A DNA stretch of 64,000 nt from Sphagnum compactum (GCA_965153455.1 OZ234500.1:1240001-1304000), one strand, 5' to 3'; positions 36,585 to 47,730 are shown, counted from the stretch's first letter. Numbers and translations are program-made. The notes: generated by a model from the sequence alone, not told the origin.

Positions 36585-36940
36585 TGAAACATACTAATTT
36601 ACTATGTGTTCAATTTTATTTTTTTCTAGAAAATTAAATGAAATAAATAGGTATTAAACTAAGATATTGAAGATCATCATATATTTCAAAGAGTCATTCA
36701 AAAAAAAAATGTTTTTGTTAAAACCTACTTGACACATATTTGACACTTACTTGAAACAAAGTCCACGCTCAAAAGTTATGACATCAAAAGTTATTTGTAT
36801 TTTTAAAAACTTACTTGAAACCTATTTTTTAAATGTGAAATTTAAAAATCAATGCACATAAGTGAAAAAATATCTTATCTTCGATAATTTAATTAAAAAC
36901 ATTAAATGTTCCACAATTTTATAACGGGTTTTGCTACTAC
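36585..36940 (+). repeat. Dispersed AT-rich repeat, copy 1 (partner at 43,055-43,395)
   Basis: Collinear with 43,055-43,395 in the same orientation. Shared blocks are cttacttgacac / ttacttgacac, caaaagttatttgtattttt / caaaagctatttatattttt, aaaaac(t/c)tact, aatcaatgcacat(a)a / aattaatgcacattaa, aaaacattaaatgttccaca / aaaacattaaatatttcaca, and attttat. It may be an old transposon or LTR copy. It has no coding capacity. Confidence 0.6.
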
Positions 36941-37940
36941 TTTACGTCTACATTTACTTGCATATAGTTTTACAAGGGTCATCAAATGTTCACTTTATCT
37001 TTCTTGCTTACACCCAATATTTTTATTTCTCTCTAAACATAAACCCAAAATCTAGTTACAATCTTAAAAGCACAACAATTTTTTCGCCCCTCAACACATC
37101 TTCACCAACATCTAGTGGTGAACATGTGTCTATTTCCCTCATCTCACACAAGCCCTACTCACAACCAAAAAAACAATTCAATCAACAATCATTCCCAACA
37201 TGCAACACCAATATATATTCCATCTCTCCACAAACCCACCCTAAGATCAAGCTTACAACTTCTTTAACCTAATCCACACAACACATAAACTAGGACAACC
37301 ACCCCAAGCTCCGAATCCTCCCACTTTTTTTGTTTTTTTTTGGCAAATGTAGGACCTTACAAACCATGAACCTAGATTCATTCATCCTATTCATCCTTAG
37401 TTCTAACTATTAAGAAACACAAAACATAGTATCAATTTTCTACACATATATGCACCAAAAAAACACTAACATGAAAAACATGAAACAAAAACTTATTTGT
37501 GAATATGAAAACACCCACTACCAAATTCCTCAATCACTTCCCCATTTATCTACCAATGGGTCTTCATCTCCATCACCCAATCCTCCAACACCAACAACAT
37601 CCTTGCATTCCCAACAACAAACCACAAACTAAAAAAAACAAAACTATGTCTACACCATTCTTAAAGTTCCTTACACACCGTAGGATTGTTATCATCATCT
37701 TTCTTCATGAGTGAAAAAACAAAGACTTAGAGGTCAACATCCACAAGCAACCTTAGTAGACTACCAAAGATGGTATTCCAGACATTCACAAATAGCACAT
37801 GTTTTGTCATTCTTCAACTAGTTGCTTCCTATTAAATTCCAAAATGGCAATGAAAGTGGGTTGGTGAGTCAAAAATTGAAATCTTAGCTTGGGCATATGG
37901 CAAAAATTAAAGATTCCATGGCTTGAAACCCCACAACATA
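36941..37940. other. A/C-rich region, nothing recognised
   Basis: Between 37,050 and 37,670 the plus strand is rich in A and C (caaccaac, cacaacaaac). Open frames here are low-complexity and match no family. Confidence 0.5.
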
Positions 37941-38700
37941 GAATCTTGGTTTGACCCTAAGCAAACACTAAAAGATTCTTTTGCATATAATTTAGAGCAA
38001 CCTACGGTCTACCTTGCTTTGAGCCTCAACCAACTTATAGTCAGTTTGTCATGATGGCCTTAACCCCAAGTCGCCATGTCTTGGATACGAGGCCACCTTA
38101 TCCTAACCCTATGTAGCCTAAAGTAAAATTGCCCAAAATTAACAAACATGACTACCTAGATAGACAAGTAGACAGGTAGCCTATGTGGATGCATAGTCAG
38201 TAGGTTGATAGGTTGGGGTAAATGTAAGCTAGAGTGAACAAATATATAGGGAACTAGACAAATTTTGTATACTCTTGTGGATTATAATGTGTCTAAAATC
38301 AAATTGATTTTAAAATGTTGTGAAAAGGGACATAAGTACACATATATATGATTTTTATGTTATATAATTAAATATAATATTTTAATTATTCAAAAATGAA
38401 TGCTTTAAACTAAATGGGGGACAATGAAATTTTTTATGACATGAATTTTGTGGAATTTTTATAACATTGTTGGTTTTTAAGCATGTACGTATTAATTTAC
38501 CTACATACATAGCAATTTGATCATATGTTATTTGGGAGTTCGGACAAGGTGTCCTAAGGCCCACAACACATATGGTGCCTTGGGGTCAAGGCCACCATTA
38601 ACAAATGACCATAAGCTACTTGGGGCCCAAGATAGGGTGGACCCTAGGTTGTTTAGGACCCTAAACAAGAGAACTATTTAGTGTTTGCCCAAGGGCCAAA
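37941..38700. mobile_element. Imperfect inverted repeat, arms about 150 bp, spacer about 465 bp
   Basis: The left arm (37,941-38,087) and the reverse complement of the right arm (38,553-38,700) match in order. The blocks are aatcttggtttgaccct / aatcttggtttggccct, caaacactaaa, cctacggtctacc / cctagggtccacc, and acttatagtcagtttgtcat / gcttatggtcatttgttaat, then ggccttaaccccaag / ggccttgaccccaag. The arms are diverged, and the right arm has an extra caaacactaaa copy further out. The interior is AT-rich and non-coding. It is probably a decayed non-autonomous foldback element. Confidence 0.6.
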
Positions 38701-39681
38701 CCAAGATTTGATGTCCTAAGGTCTAAAGACACAAAATTTTTTAGTGTTTGCCTCAGGCCTAGGCCAAGATTCTAATTTTTAACCCTTCAACTTTCATGAC
38801 CTTTCTGGAATTGGACACCCTCCACCTTTTCAATTTGTTTTCCCAATTCATGTCCTCTTTGATGAGTTTACTTCTTGCCTATAACCATGTTTTCAATCGT
38901 TAATTTTATATGGACTTTGTAACTATGTTTTGCTTTCAAGATAAATGGTACAAAACTGTAGTAGTGATGATGATCAAGGGCCCAGGGTGAGTTGGAGGAA
39001 TACATGGTCATTGTCAAATGATTTATGTTACTACTCCACACTTTGTAGGCATTAAGCAAATACCATTGATGGAAAAAACTTAGCTAATAGTTTCCAAAGC
39101 CATGAAGAACCATTGTGACAAAAATTATGAATCTACTTAACACTTCAAGACAAGCAATTGGAACAAGACCTTAAGTAAATTATGTGCTAGTTATTGGTTA
39201 TTGCTAAGGTGTTACTATCAGTGTTAATTTACTATATAGGCATGTGCCTAGTGTTAACATCAGTATCAAAAAGCTTACTAGGCTGACATCATTTGATGCA
39301 ATACCAGTTTTACCTTGTTCTATCTTGGTCGAGACTTGAGATTTGAGGTGATATTGACTTTGTATGGGTTTTATACTAGTGAAACCCTAGTAAACTCCAT
39401 TAAAATAAGCATTTAGCAAGGGGGAAAAAAAGGAACAAAGAAAGGAGACCCAGATCTAAGCCCAAATAACAAACCCAAAGTGCATCAAAAAGGCACTAAA
39501 ACAATTTACGTTCCAAAGCCACCATCAATCACAAGAAACATATAAAAGGAGAAAAGGATGGAAAACTTGAAAGGCAGAAAGCTTAGAAAAGCCCTTCCTT
39601 GTAGTGATAACATGCTTCAAAATAGAGGTGGCTTGAGCTATTTACAAAACATTGACACCCTTAAAAAAGCTTTAAAAAGTG
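38701..39681. other. Intergenic, nothing recognised
   Basis: No recognised gene. It includes the outer, less similar parts of the inverted repeat and AT-rich DNA up to the LINE remnant. Confidence 0.4.
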
Positions 39682-40160
39682 TTATCTATAGAAAACACAC
39701 AAAATAGCAAGAGGAGGGCTGGTGGAGCCCTTTGCTATCCATGCCATGTTAACACATTGATGAAAAAAATTGTCCATTTGTTGGTGCATACAACCAAAAA
39801 CCTTTATAGCAAGGGGAAGAAACATGTCCTCTAGGTGTCGATCATGATAAAGTATTTCTTTTGTTTGAGCTAACATCATCGTGGCCACCTCACGAAATGA
39901 AGCAACCCATGAAACCAAATATGTTTTAATGGGATTAGTAATGACAACATCGGCCAAAGGTGCAAATGCCATTAGTCAATAACACGATGTCAACCCACTA
40001 ACGAAAATACTGAAAGGAAGGTGATGGAAGGACATGAGTTATTCATGCAAAATATGAATTTTCACGTCTCTCACAATGAAGGCAAAAACATCCCAAATGG
40101 CATCATGGGATGCAATCCATTCCCCACCTAAACCCTACAAGGCAAACATCCAAGGTGTCT
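39682..40160 (-). mobile_element. LINE-type retrotransposon remnant, C-terminal region
   Basis: Minus-strand reading from about 40,120 gives WIASHDAIWDVFAFIVRDV, then after stops MAFAPLADVVITNPIKTYLV and AIKVFGCMHQQMDNFFHQC followed by NMAWIAKGSTSPPLAILCVFYR. This pattern (HDAhrD.fa.Iard..., LADVVI.dPtr, lAieVFGClHQQ) matches, from memory, the region after the reverse transcriptase in a LINE-like family frequent in non-seed plant genomes. Stops and frame changes show decay. The matching reverse-transcriptase part lies at 50,433-51,420 on the same strand. The family identification is from memory and moderately sure. Confidence 0.55.
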
Positions 40161-40599
40161 TGCAAAAAAGAAGAAATAAAGCAAGCAAATGCAAATGGGA
40201 CACGCAAAACCTTAATATCATTCGAAAAACAACAAAAATCAATTGAAGGAAAGAAACCAAAAGACAAATAAGAAGGTGACCAAGTTGAGCACTTGCAAAG
40301 TTAGACCACTAGCCCCATAATAACCAAATAAAAAACAAAATGCTCAAAAGCAAAAGGAACGAGAGAAATAGGGTCAATGATGTGAATGTCATCAATAATG
40401 GAAAGGAAAATACAAAAAGAAAAAACCATTGCAAAATAACTAGTATAATTCATGGTTTTTTAACTAGGTTTTTAGTCAAAAAATACCGAAAACAACAAGC
40501 ATAAAAAGACCACCTTATCAATTTCGAACTACCAACATGATTGGGTAGTTTATTTTGAAGCACCCCCACACTCCTTGGTAGACTCAACTACGAATCCAC
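40161..40599. other. A-rich region, possibly more LINE sequence
   Basis: Upstream, in element orientation, of the LINE C-terminal remnant. I see no readable protein. It may be heavily decayed LINE sequence. Confidence 0.3.
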
Positions 40600-41480
40600 A
40601 TGTGAAAACAGCAAAAGGATAAGGAGTTGGGGTACGCTCCCTGGCTCGCAACACTCCGGGGGTAGAGGGGTGTGCTGGAGCTCCGAGATGGGGATTAGGA
40701 CGAATGACAAGCAGGTCAATTATTCACACAGACTTGCATAAACCAAACAACAAGTTGGCTAGTGCATAGTTGGAGCAATTTTGATGCACGGACGAACCAT
40801 AAGCAAACATAGACTCACAAGATTCATCACGGCCCGGACTTAAGGGAAGCCACCACCTTCCCCCTTATTGTATTCTCTGTGCCTAGCCACAGGGCCAACA
40901 CCCAAATGTCATTTTGTCCTGGGACGCTCAAGTGGGAGTCCCCAAATTCCCGAAATTGGGACTTTTGCAACTTTGGAGGCCCATAATTTTCTGTTCAGAC
41001 CTCAGATTGAGGTGAGGTTAAAAGAAAAAATGTAGTTCTCGTCAAAATCTTTCCAAGGATATATGGCGTGCGACCTGCACACAAATAAATCAGGGCGATT
41101 GCCGACTTTTAGTGGTTAGGAGTCAAATTGGCAATTTGACTCCCGACCTTTTTTTTTGCCATAACTTGTGTTTAAAGTACCTAAATGGGTCATACAAGCC
41201 CATTGTAAACATCTGAGTTCCAAGAGCTTTCCAATGGTATAAAGAATTCTTCAATCCAATGCGTTTTGACTCTTGAAATCGCTCTCTAAATATTTGGGAA
41301 TCCATCGGGACTCCAACTCCCAAAGTGGGAGCTCACTTGGGAGTGTGGGGGTTCATTCCCTCACACTATCCTACACTCCCGGGAGCATGAAGTGTGACTC
41401 CCAGGCTTCACTCTTGGCCCTCACCTCTGCAAGCCCTTGCTTTGGTCGCGAGCCCAAGGCTAGGGTTGCGAAATATTTAG
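40600..41480. other. GC-richer island of unknown origin, possible solo LTR
   Basis: Clearly less AT-rich than its flanks, with ggagttggggtacgctccct, ctcgcaacactccgggggta and, near the right end, repeated actcccaaagtgggagctca-type palindromic pieces (41,310-41,400). There is no open frame of note. The composition and lack of coding are consistent with a solo LTR or other transposon piece, but no TG..CA ends with a target duplication were established. Confidence 0.35.
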
Positions 41481-41777
41481 ACCCTATCATTTTGACTAAT
41501 AAAGTACTTAACTATTTGACTAGTAGATAATGAACCATTTGATTAAGTCAAATTTGTATTTAAATTAAAATCCTTTATGGATTATTATTCTTAAAATTAA
41601 TATATCGGTAGGTAAGCAAATAGGTAGGTAATAAATAGGTCTCAGTACATTGAAAAATGCATTTAGCTAGATATGTGTTAACTTAATTTAGGATATCTAA
41701 CAAGTAACCTAAATTCACCTCACCTCACTATATTAGTTTGGTTTACTTACATTAACCCTTTAAATATGCACATACGT

Positions 41778-41853
41778 TACAAGTATAAAGAATTGAACCC
41801 CAAACCTCCAAAGTGATAAACCAAGTCCTTACCAATGGACTACACCATTAAAA
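41778..41853 (-). repeat. tRNA-like sequence (SINE or tRNA pseudogene)
   Basis: On the minus strand, tggtgtagtccattggtaag resembles a pol III A box with D-arm pairing (agtcc..ggact). About 30 bases further, ggggttcaattc resembles a B box / T-arm loop (ggttcraatc). The spacing fits a tRNA-derived promoter. The anticodon and acceptor stems do not pair convincingly, so it is not a functional tRNA. Confidence 0.45.
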
Positions 41854-41889
41854 ATATTTAATTTTTGTCAAGGTTTTTACACATCACTA

Positions 41890-42420
41890 GATATAATGGC
41901 TAAACTTAAGCAACACCTATAGGTTAAATTTAATTTAAACCTAATGATTAATCAAGTGGTTAAACATAATGGCTTAATTTAATGGTTAAACATAACGGCT
42001 AAACCTTGATTAAACTTAATGATTCAATTTAATGGCTAAATATAGTGGTTAAACCTACTGATAAACTTAATGATTAAACTTCATGATTAAAATTTGGTAA
42101 AATTTAGTGGCTAAATTTAATGGTGAAACATAGTAACTAAACCTAATGATTAAATTTAATGGCTAAATATAATGATTAAACCATGGTTAAACATATTGAC
42201 TAAACCTAATGGCTAAATTTAATGGTTAAATATAATGATTAAATTTAATAACTAAACATAATGACTAAACTTTGGTTAAACACAATGATTAAATTTAGGC
42301 CAAATCTAATGGCTAAACATAGTGATTAAACCTCGGCTAAATTTAGTGGCCAAATTTAATGGCGCAATTTAAGTTAAACTTAATGACCAAATCTAAATGG
42401 TTCAATTTAAACTAAAGGTC
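41890..42420. repeat. Degenerate minisatellite of (TTTAATGGCTAAA)-type units
   Basis: Dozens of variants of taatggttaaa, taatggctaaa, taatgattaaa and agtggctaaa follow each other with a period of about 13 to 15 bases. A smaller island of the same motif (ctagtggccaaatctagtgg) is at 43,432-43,560. There is no coding capacity. Confidence 0.8.
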
Positions 42421-43054
42421 AAAGCAAGATATAATATATAGAAAAAAAATATACGTCTCCATTTAAACCATCTATCACATATATAATTACCAAAAATTAA
42501 TATTAAATTAAATGAAAATATATGTCAAGTAACATTTATTTGTTGCATTAAATTTGAGTGCAATTATGCTAATAGGAGCTAAAAATAGTCGTAACCATTG
42601 CTTAATTATGTGTTTTTTACACCAATTTTTTTTTAAAAAAAATTAACTTGAAAATAAATAATTGTTTTTGCACATTATCAAATTTAATATCTTATTCTAT
42701 AAATGTCCAAATATGAAATTATTTCATTAACATTTGGACCTTCAAAAGCAATGTTAAAAAGCTTGTAACTGTTATTTTTAAGTAGTAAAAGGACTTGTAA
42801 ATAAACTTGGAAAACTTTGAAAATGATATATTTTGGGCAAATTTTTTACACAAACCTTAACAAAATAATACAAAAAAAAAATTAAAGAATTTTTAAAAAC
42901 ATTTGAAGAATATTTTTAAAATATTCCCCAAAAGGCAATCACCTAAGGGGGTGCTAGTGGCTCCTGTTAGCTCGTTTGCACTTGTTTATAAAAATGTAGT
43001 TCCTAAAACATAAAAAATAAACATTGAACTTAAAAAGTAAATGAAAAATAGATT
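42421..43054. other. AT-rich region, nothing recognised
   Basis: Very AT-rich, with homopolymer runs. No gene or border was seen. Confidence 0.5.
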
Positions 43055-43395
43055 TAAAAATAATTGGCTTATAAGTGTTCAAACCTATTTTTTCATTAAA
43101 AAATTTAAGCAAATAAATATGTACTAATTTATGATATGGAGATCATTTATTTTAGCAAAACATGATTTTTTTAGTTTTTTTCTTTATTAAACCTTACTTG
43201 ACACTTGAAGGAAAAAAACCACACTTAAAAGTAAACGTCAAAAGCTATTTATATTTTTAAAAACCTACTTTAGACCTACTTTTACAAGTTGGAATTTGAA
43301 AATTAATGCACATTAATGTTAAAACATCTTATGTTTTATCATTGAAGCAAAAACATTAAATATTTCACAATTTTATGCTATAGTTTTGACAAGGT
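43055..43395 (+). repeat. Dispersed AT-rich repeat, copy 2 (partner at 36,585-36,940)
   Basis: See the collinear blocks listed for copy 1. Both copies lack coding capacity and differ by many substitutions and small indels, which indicates an old family. Confidence 0.6.
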
Positions 43396-43561
43396 AAAAA
43401 AGTTCACTTTATTTTGTTTACACCCCTAAACCTAGTGGCCAAATCTAGTGGTAAACATAATAGTTACACCTAATGCCTAAACTTCATGGGTTCAATTTAA
43501 ACTAAACTTGGTTAAATTTTGATTAAACTTTAGGTAAACCTGATGGCTACACCTAGTGTCT

Positions 43562-43700
43562 AAACTTAGGTAAGTAAGTGGGTAGGTAAGAAGGTGGGTA
43601 GGGAAGTAAGTAAGTTGTATGAAGGTGAAAAAATATAAATAGGTAAATAGGTAGGTAACTAAGTAGCTAGGTAAATAGGTGAGTGAATAAGTAGGAGATA
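43562..43700. repeat. (GTAA/GTAG)n low-complexity tract
   Basis: The tract is made of taggtaagtaagtgggtagg-like tetranucleotide repeats, interrupted once around 43,618-43,640. The minus-strand open frame across it (Tyr, Leu, Thr and Pro repeats) is only the translation of this tract. Confidence 0.85.
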
Positions 43701-43919
43701 AATACATAAGGTAACAAACTACGTCACATTTTACTAAAGAACATCCATTTTGACTAAATGTTCCATTCGACTAAAAACCATTGGCCATTTTTATTAAAGT
43801 TATACAATTTGACTAGATGTCTATAGTCAAAGAAATCGTTATAGTCAAAATGTACATGTCTATAAATCAAAATGATAAAGTAAGCAACTTGAACCTCTTT
43901 GAAAACCATGATTTGTAAT

Positions 43920-43924
43920 AGTGA
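43920..43924. repeat. Target-site duplication AGTGA, left copy
   Basis: Five bases directly outside the left LTR. The identical AGTGA follows the right LTR at 50,433-50,437. Five bases is the normal duplication length for Ty3/gypsy integrases. Confidence 0.92.
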
Positions 43925-44700
43925 TGTCACGAGCACGAAAAACTACAAGAATAGGAATTAATTCAAGGACATAGCAAAGAAAATAAATCACAAGAAATGC
44001 AAGCCTAAGTGTAATCCAAGACTAGAAACACAAAGATGCAAGGCAAGAATATGGTATATGCTAAAAAATGATTCAAACAAAACTTTATTTTGATGACGTA
44101 TGAAAACAAAAGTTATGATAGGAAGGTGTACCCAAAACTAATGTTGAACAACCTAAAAGTAAAGGGAGGTCCTACCCCTATTTATACCCTATTGGGAACC
44201 TAATTGAAGGAAACTTCCATAGAGGTTTCCATGTGTGCACCGACCAAGGAAACTTCTTAAGTAATAGTGAACTAAAAATCAACTAAAATTTAATTAGGGT
44301 TAATTTGGATTATACCCCATTAGGAACTTATCTCAAAGAAGCTTCCGTAGAGGCTTCCATGTGTGCATTGACCAAGGAAGCTTCCTAACCAATAGTCAAT
44401 TAAAAGTCAACTAAAACTTAACTAAGGGTTAACTCAAAGTTAACTGAGAGTTAACTAAGGGTTAACTTGAACTTAACTGGGATTTAAGTAAGAATTGACT
44501 AAGAGTTAATTAAGACTTAACTGGGATTTAACTAAAATTTAACTAAAAATTAATTAAGAGTAAATTAAAATTTAACTAAAAATTAACCAAAAGTGAATTG
44601 GGAGTTCACTATGAGTTAACAATGATGCAAGCGAAGATGTAGGTGACTATGTTGGTGCCAATGATGATGCAAAAGACAGATGATGGTGGTGTCCATGACA
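43925..44700 (-). repeat. 3' LTR of the gypsy element (left)
   Basis: Starts tgtcacgagcac and ends gtgtccatgaca, matching the right LTR through most of its length. It contains a tandem duplication (units starting tataccc at 44,183 and 44,311, about 128 bp each) that the right LTR lacks. A degenerate run of ttaactaaaa-like units (44,400-44,600) is shared with the right LTR. At about 44,156-44,163 it keeps gtaaaggg, the unoccupied version of the MITE target in the other LTR. Confidence 0.93.
44183..44438. repeat. 128-bp tandem duplication inside the left LTR
   Basis: Unit 1 starts tataccctattgggaacc and unit 2 tataccccattaggaact. Both go on through tccatgtgtgca(c/t)(c/t)gaccaaggaa and gtcaactaaaa-like sequence. 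The copies have diverged clearly. Confidence 0.75.
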
Positions 44701-44712
44701 TCACCTCCCATT
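44701..44712 (-). promoter_or_regulatory. Polypurine tract of the gypsy element
   Basis: On the element's strand AATGGGAGGTGA lies directly before the TG of the 3' LTR, the position used to prime plus-strand DNA synthesis. Confidence 0.7.
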
Positions 44713-45024
44713 CTAGCAATGAATACCACAAGGAGTGGCCTTGGGTTTGTTAAGATACCACATTTGAAAGTTTTTCACTTTTTCGATGGCATTTGATAAG
44801 TCTTTGACTAGTTCCCATGTACGTTCATTGATGCCATAACCTTGCCAATGAACTAAGTATTGTAACTGACAATGTGATATCCTTGAATTGAAGATTTCCT
44901 CAACCTCACGTTTTTGTTCATCATCAACTACAATTGGTGGAGGTGGTTCGTGTGTTCTCCCTAGAATGGTAGAAGCATGGGAGGGCTCCAACAATGAAAC
45001 ATGAAACATGGGGTGAATCTTCAT
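44713..45024 (-). pseudogene. Integrase C-terminus with chromodomain (gypsy element)
   Basis: An open segment starts KIHPMFHVSLLEP, the usual end of the chromovirus integrase, then PPPPIVVDDE and a chromodomain at residues 40-88: EVEEIFNSR, LQYLVHWQGYG, ERTWELVKDLSNA. The aromatic-cage tryptophans W60 and W70 are present. Chromodomains guide integration towards marked chromatin. It is best preserved of all the element's domains and ends with a stop 13 bases from the 3' LTR. Confidence 0.88.
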
Positions 45025-46195
45025 GGAATTTGGAAGCTTGAATTAGAATGCCACTATGTTAATTTGTTTCATGATGGTAATCGGGCCAAGTCTTTGGTAG
45101 TCCAAGAATTCCGACGGTCAAGTTGTCTTAATGTTTTGTTGTCAAAGCCAAACTTGATCTCCGACCTTGAAATTTGGTTGGTCTGTACGATGTTCATTAG
45201 CATTTTCCTTATATTGCCTTCGAACTTCTTGAAGGTTGGATATAAGTTGTGCTTGAATGTTTACTAACCATGCAATTCGATCTTTAGCTATAGGATTCAC
45301 AACATTGTTTACACCTTGGATGTCAAACTTGGGATGTGAAGCCATGATTTGCAAATAATGGTGTTTACTGCATTGTTGAATGCATTGTGTTATTGTAAGA
45401 AAACTCTACCATAGACAAGACATCCGACCAATTATCTTGGCGACACTACTATAAAATGTGGGTGTAGTTCATTAGTCCCCATTCATTAAACCAGTGAATT
45501 CACTGCTTCCCCACAAGGTCCCATTCACTATAGCTAATGAAAACACTCAAAATCTAACGAAATCACTTGGCGTACAAGGACTTTTGTTGTAGTGTGATAA
45601 TTAGTCGTACATCGTAGATATTGTTTCAAGACTTGATTGACCTGCTCTGTTTGCCCATTTGTTTCGGGATGGAAGGCTAATGATAATTTCACCTTCACAC
45701 CTAATAACTCAAAAATCTGCTTCCAAAACTTGGATACAAACTGAGGTCCATGATTAAAAACGATGTCTTCAGGAAGTCCATGATAGTAAAAAACATGATC
45801 AAAGAATAACTTAGTTGTCTTTTTGCCAATTATTGATTTGTTGCAGGGAATAAAATGAACCATTTTTGTGAGACGATCCACCACCACTAGATGGAATCAA
45901 ATTAATTAAATCGTAGAAGATCCATGATGAAATCCATGGAGATCGAAGACCATGGTGAAGTAAGGACTGGTAATGGCTGAAAAAGTCCATGAGGGCGATG
46001 ACGAAAATTCTTTGCATGAGCACAAACATCACATGAGCCTATAAATTCCTTCACGAATTTCCAAAATTGTGACCAACAATAGTCACGAGACATTAACTCC
46101 ATGGTTTTGTTGAATCCAAAATGGCCAACAACTAATGTGTCATGTCTAGCCTTGAAAACTTGCAATCGCGTAAGGTCTTTTGGTACATATAACAA
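45025..46195 (-). pseudogene. Integrase core of the gypsy element, disrupted
   Basis: The N-terminal zinc-binding region at 46,195-45,902 shows the His/Cys pattern RHDTLVVGHFG...GSCDVCAHAK. The core at 45,887-45,534 has MVVDRLTKM (first Asp), then IVFNHGPQF, where the second catalytic Asp is Asn, and NGQTEQVNQ with the Glu at the correct 35-residue spacing. After QYLRCTTNY the frame is broken by the MITE at 45,444-45,594. It resumes with RQDNWSDVLSMVEFSYNN, which matches the expected continuation. Further stops follow. Confidence 0.88.
45444..45594. mobile_element. CACTA-like MITE inserted in the integrase, 151 bp
   Basis: Ends are CACTACTATAAAA on the left and, inverted, CACTACAACAAAA on the right. 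Flanks are cga and tga, a 3-bp target duplication with one mismatch, as typical of the CACTA superfamily. Removing it restores the expected integrase junction NY-RQDNW, so the borders are supported by the host gene. No coding capacity. Confidence 0.82.
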
Positions 46196-46360
46196 TCTGT
46201 CATGATATAGCAGACCATCACGAAACTTGAATTTGTCAAATTCACTAAAGGGGTTTTTCCAATAACTTTTGATAGTAGCGGCAAGAGAATGATTGACTAG
46301 ATCTTCACGAATGCGCTGAAGGACGGTCTTATCTTAAGGAGTTACTAATAATGTTTAAAG

Positions 46361-47730
46361 TCACAGGTTTTCAGGTTTGAAAATGGTGTCACATTGTTGA
46401 TTGTAAGCGGTATCCCCCTCCTTAGGTGTGAAGTATGAATAACGGGATAACGCATCTTTTTGTTGCCCTAAACGGTAGGTAATCACAAACTGAAATTGAG
46501 ACAAGGATAATGCCCATTGAGTTTGATGTTGGTTCAACACATGAACCTTCATGAAATATTAAAGATTCTTGTGATCAGAGTACATAGTAATTTCATGTTG
46601 AACTCCTTCAAGTAAATGACGCAACTCTTCAAAGGCATCCACGATGGCCAATTTTTTTTTGTCATGAATCTCATAGTTAATATCGGCAGGAGAAAACTTA
46701 CAAAAACGGAAACCAATTGGATGAAAAAGATTATATTCTTTGGATTGTGAGAATACGACACCTAACACATAGTTATAAGTCTATCTCTAAAACAAAAGGT
46801 TTGGAATGGTCTGCATGAATCAAAAGTGGGGCAGTCGTGAAAGAGGCGTTCAAAGATTGAAAGGCATTTTTAGCTTCAATTCCCCAGGAAAAGGTTGATC
46901 ATTTGGAATCAGACAAATAAGAGGGGTCACTATCATGAAATAATATGCAACAAATTGTAGATAAAAATTGGTGAACCCAAGAAAACATTGAACAACCTGA
47001 ACAGAAGTTGGGGTAGTCCAATCCACAATGGCTTGAACCTTATGAGGGTCCATGCGAATGCCATCTTTAGAAATAATATAACCCAAGAATTCCACCTCAG
47101 ATTGATGGAATCCACACTTCTCCAATTTGGCATAAATACCAATTTCTGGATCCAAAACAAGATGTACATGGCATTCATGGTTTACCATGTTCTTTGAGAA
47201 AATGAGGATGTTATTGATGTAACAAACCATAAAATCATCCAAATACTCACGGAAGACATCATTCATCATATGTTGAAAGACAATAGGTGCATTGGTAAGT
47301 CTAAAAGGCATGACAACATATTCAAAATGGTCGTAATGAGTTTTGAATGTCGTTTTCCATTCATCACCTTCTCGAATGCGTACCAAGTTGTATGCTCTGC
47401 GTAGGTCAATCTTGGTGTACACTTTGGCATGATTAAGTTAATCCAACAATCTTGAAATCAAGGGCAAAGGGTACCAATGCTTGATGGTGAGTTAATTTTA
47501 TCCATAGTAATCAACACACATGCGTAAAAATCCATCATTTTTTGTGACAAATAGGATTAAAGCATTAACGAGAAACTTGGAGTGTTAAATGAACCTCTTT
47601 TCAAGATTTCGTAAATGTATTTTCGAAGTGCTGAGAGTTCGTCTTGTGATAAATTATAGATGGGTCCAAATGGAGGTTGCGTTCTTTCTTCCAAATCAAT
47701 CGCATAATCATATGGCTGATGTTCAGGTAA
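46361..47730 (-). pseudogene. Reverse transcriptase and RNase H of the gypsy element, inactive
   Basis: The RT begins near 47,730 with LPEHQPYDYAIDLEE and SQDELSALRKYI. The main part at 47,422-46,850 carries MYTKIDLRRAYN (first catalytic Asp kept) and VMPFRLTNAPIVFQ. The catalytic YxDD box reads YINN (47,210-47,221), so both metal-binding Asp are Asn. It continues with CGFHQSEVEFLGYIIS. RNase H remnants follow at 46,768-46,559 (MYSDHKNL) and 46,552-46,361 (SRYSYFTPKEGDTAYN). Several frameshifts and stops separate the parts. Confidence 0.9.

Noticed and set aside
41890-42420. CRISPR array
   Set aside because: The repeated units are 13-15 bp, degenerate and without unique spacers. It is a minisatellite in a plant genome.
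43492-43707. Minus-strand open frame rich in Tyr, Leu, Thr and Pro
   Set aside because: It is the translation of the (GTAA/GTAG)n tract and has no independent coding signal.
43740-43924. Continuation of the LINE reverse transcriptase left of the gypsy element
   Set aside because: Reading on from the left target duplication did not give the residues expected after the QGD box, so continuity at this exact point is not shown.
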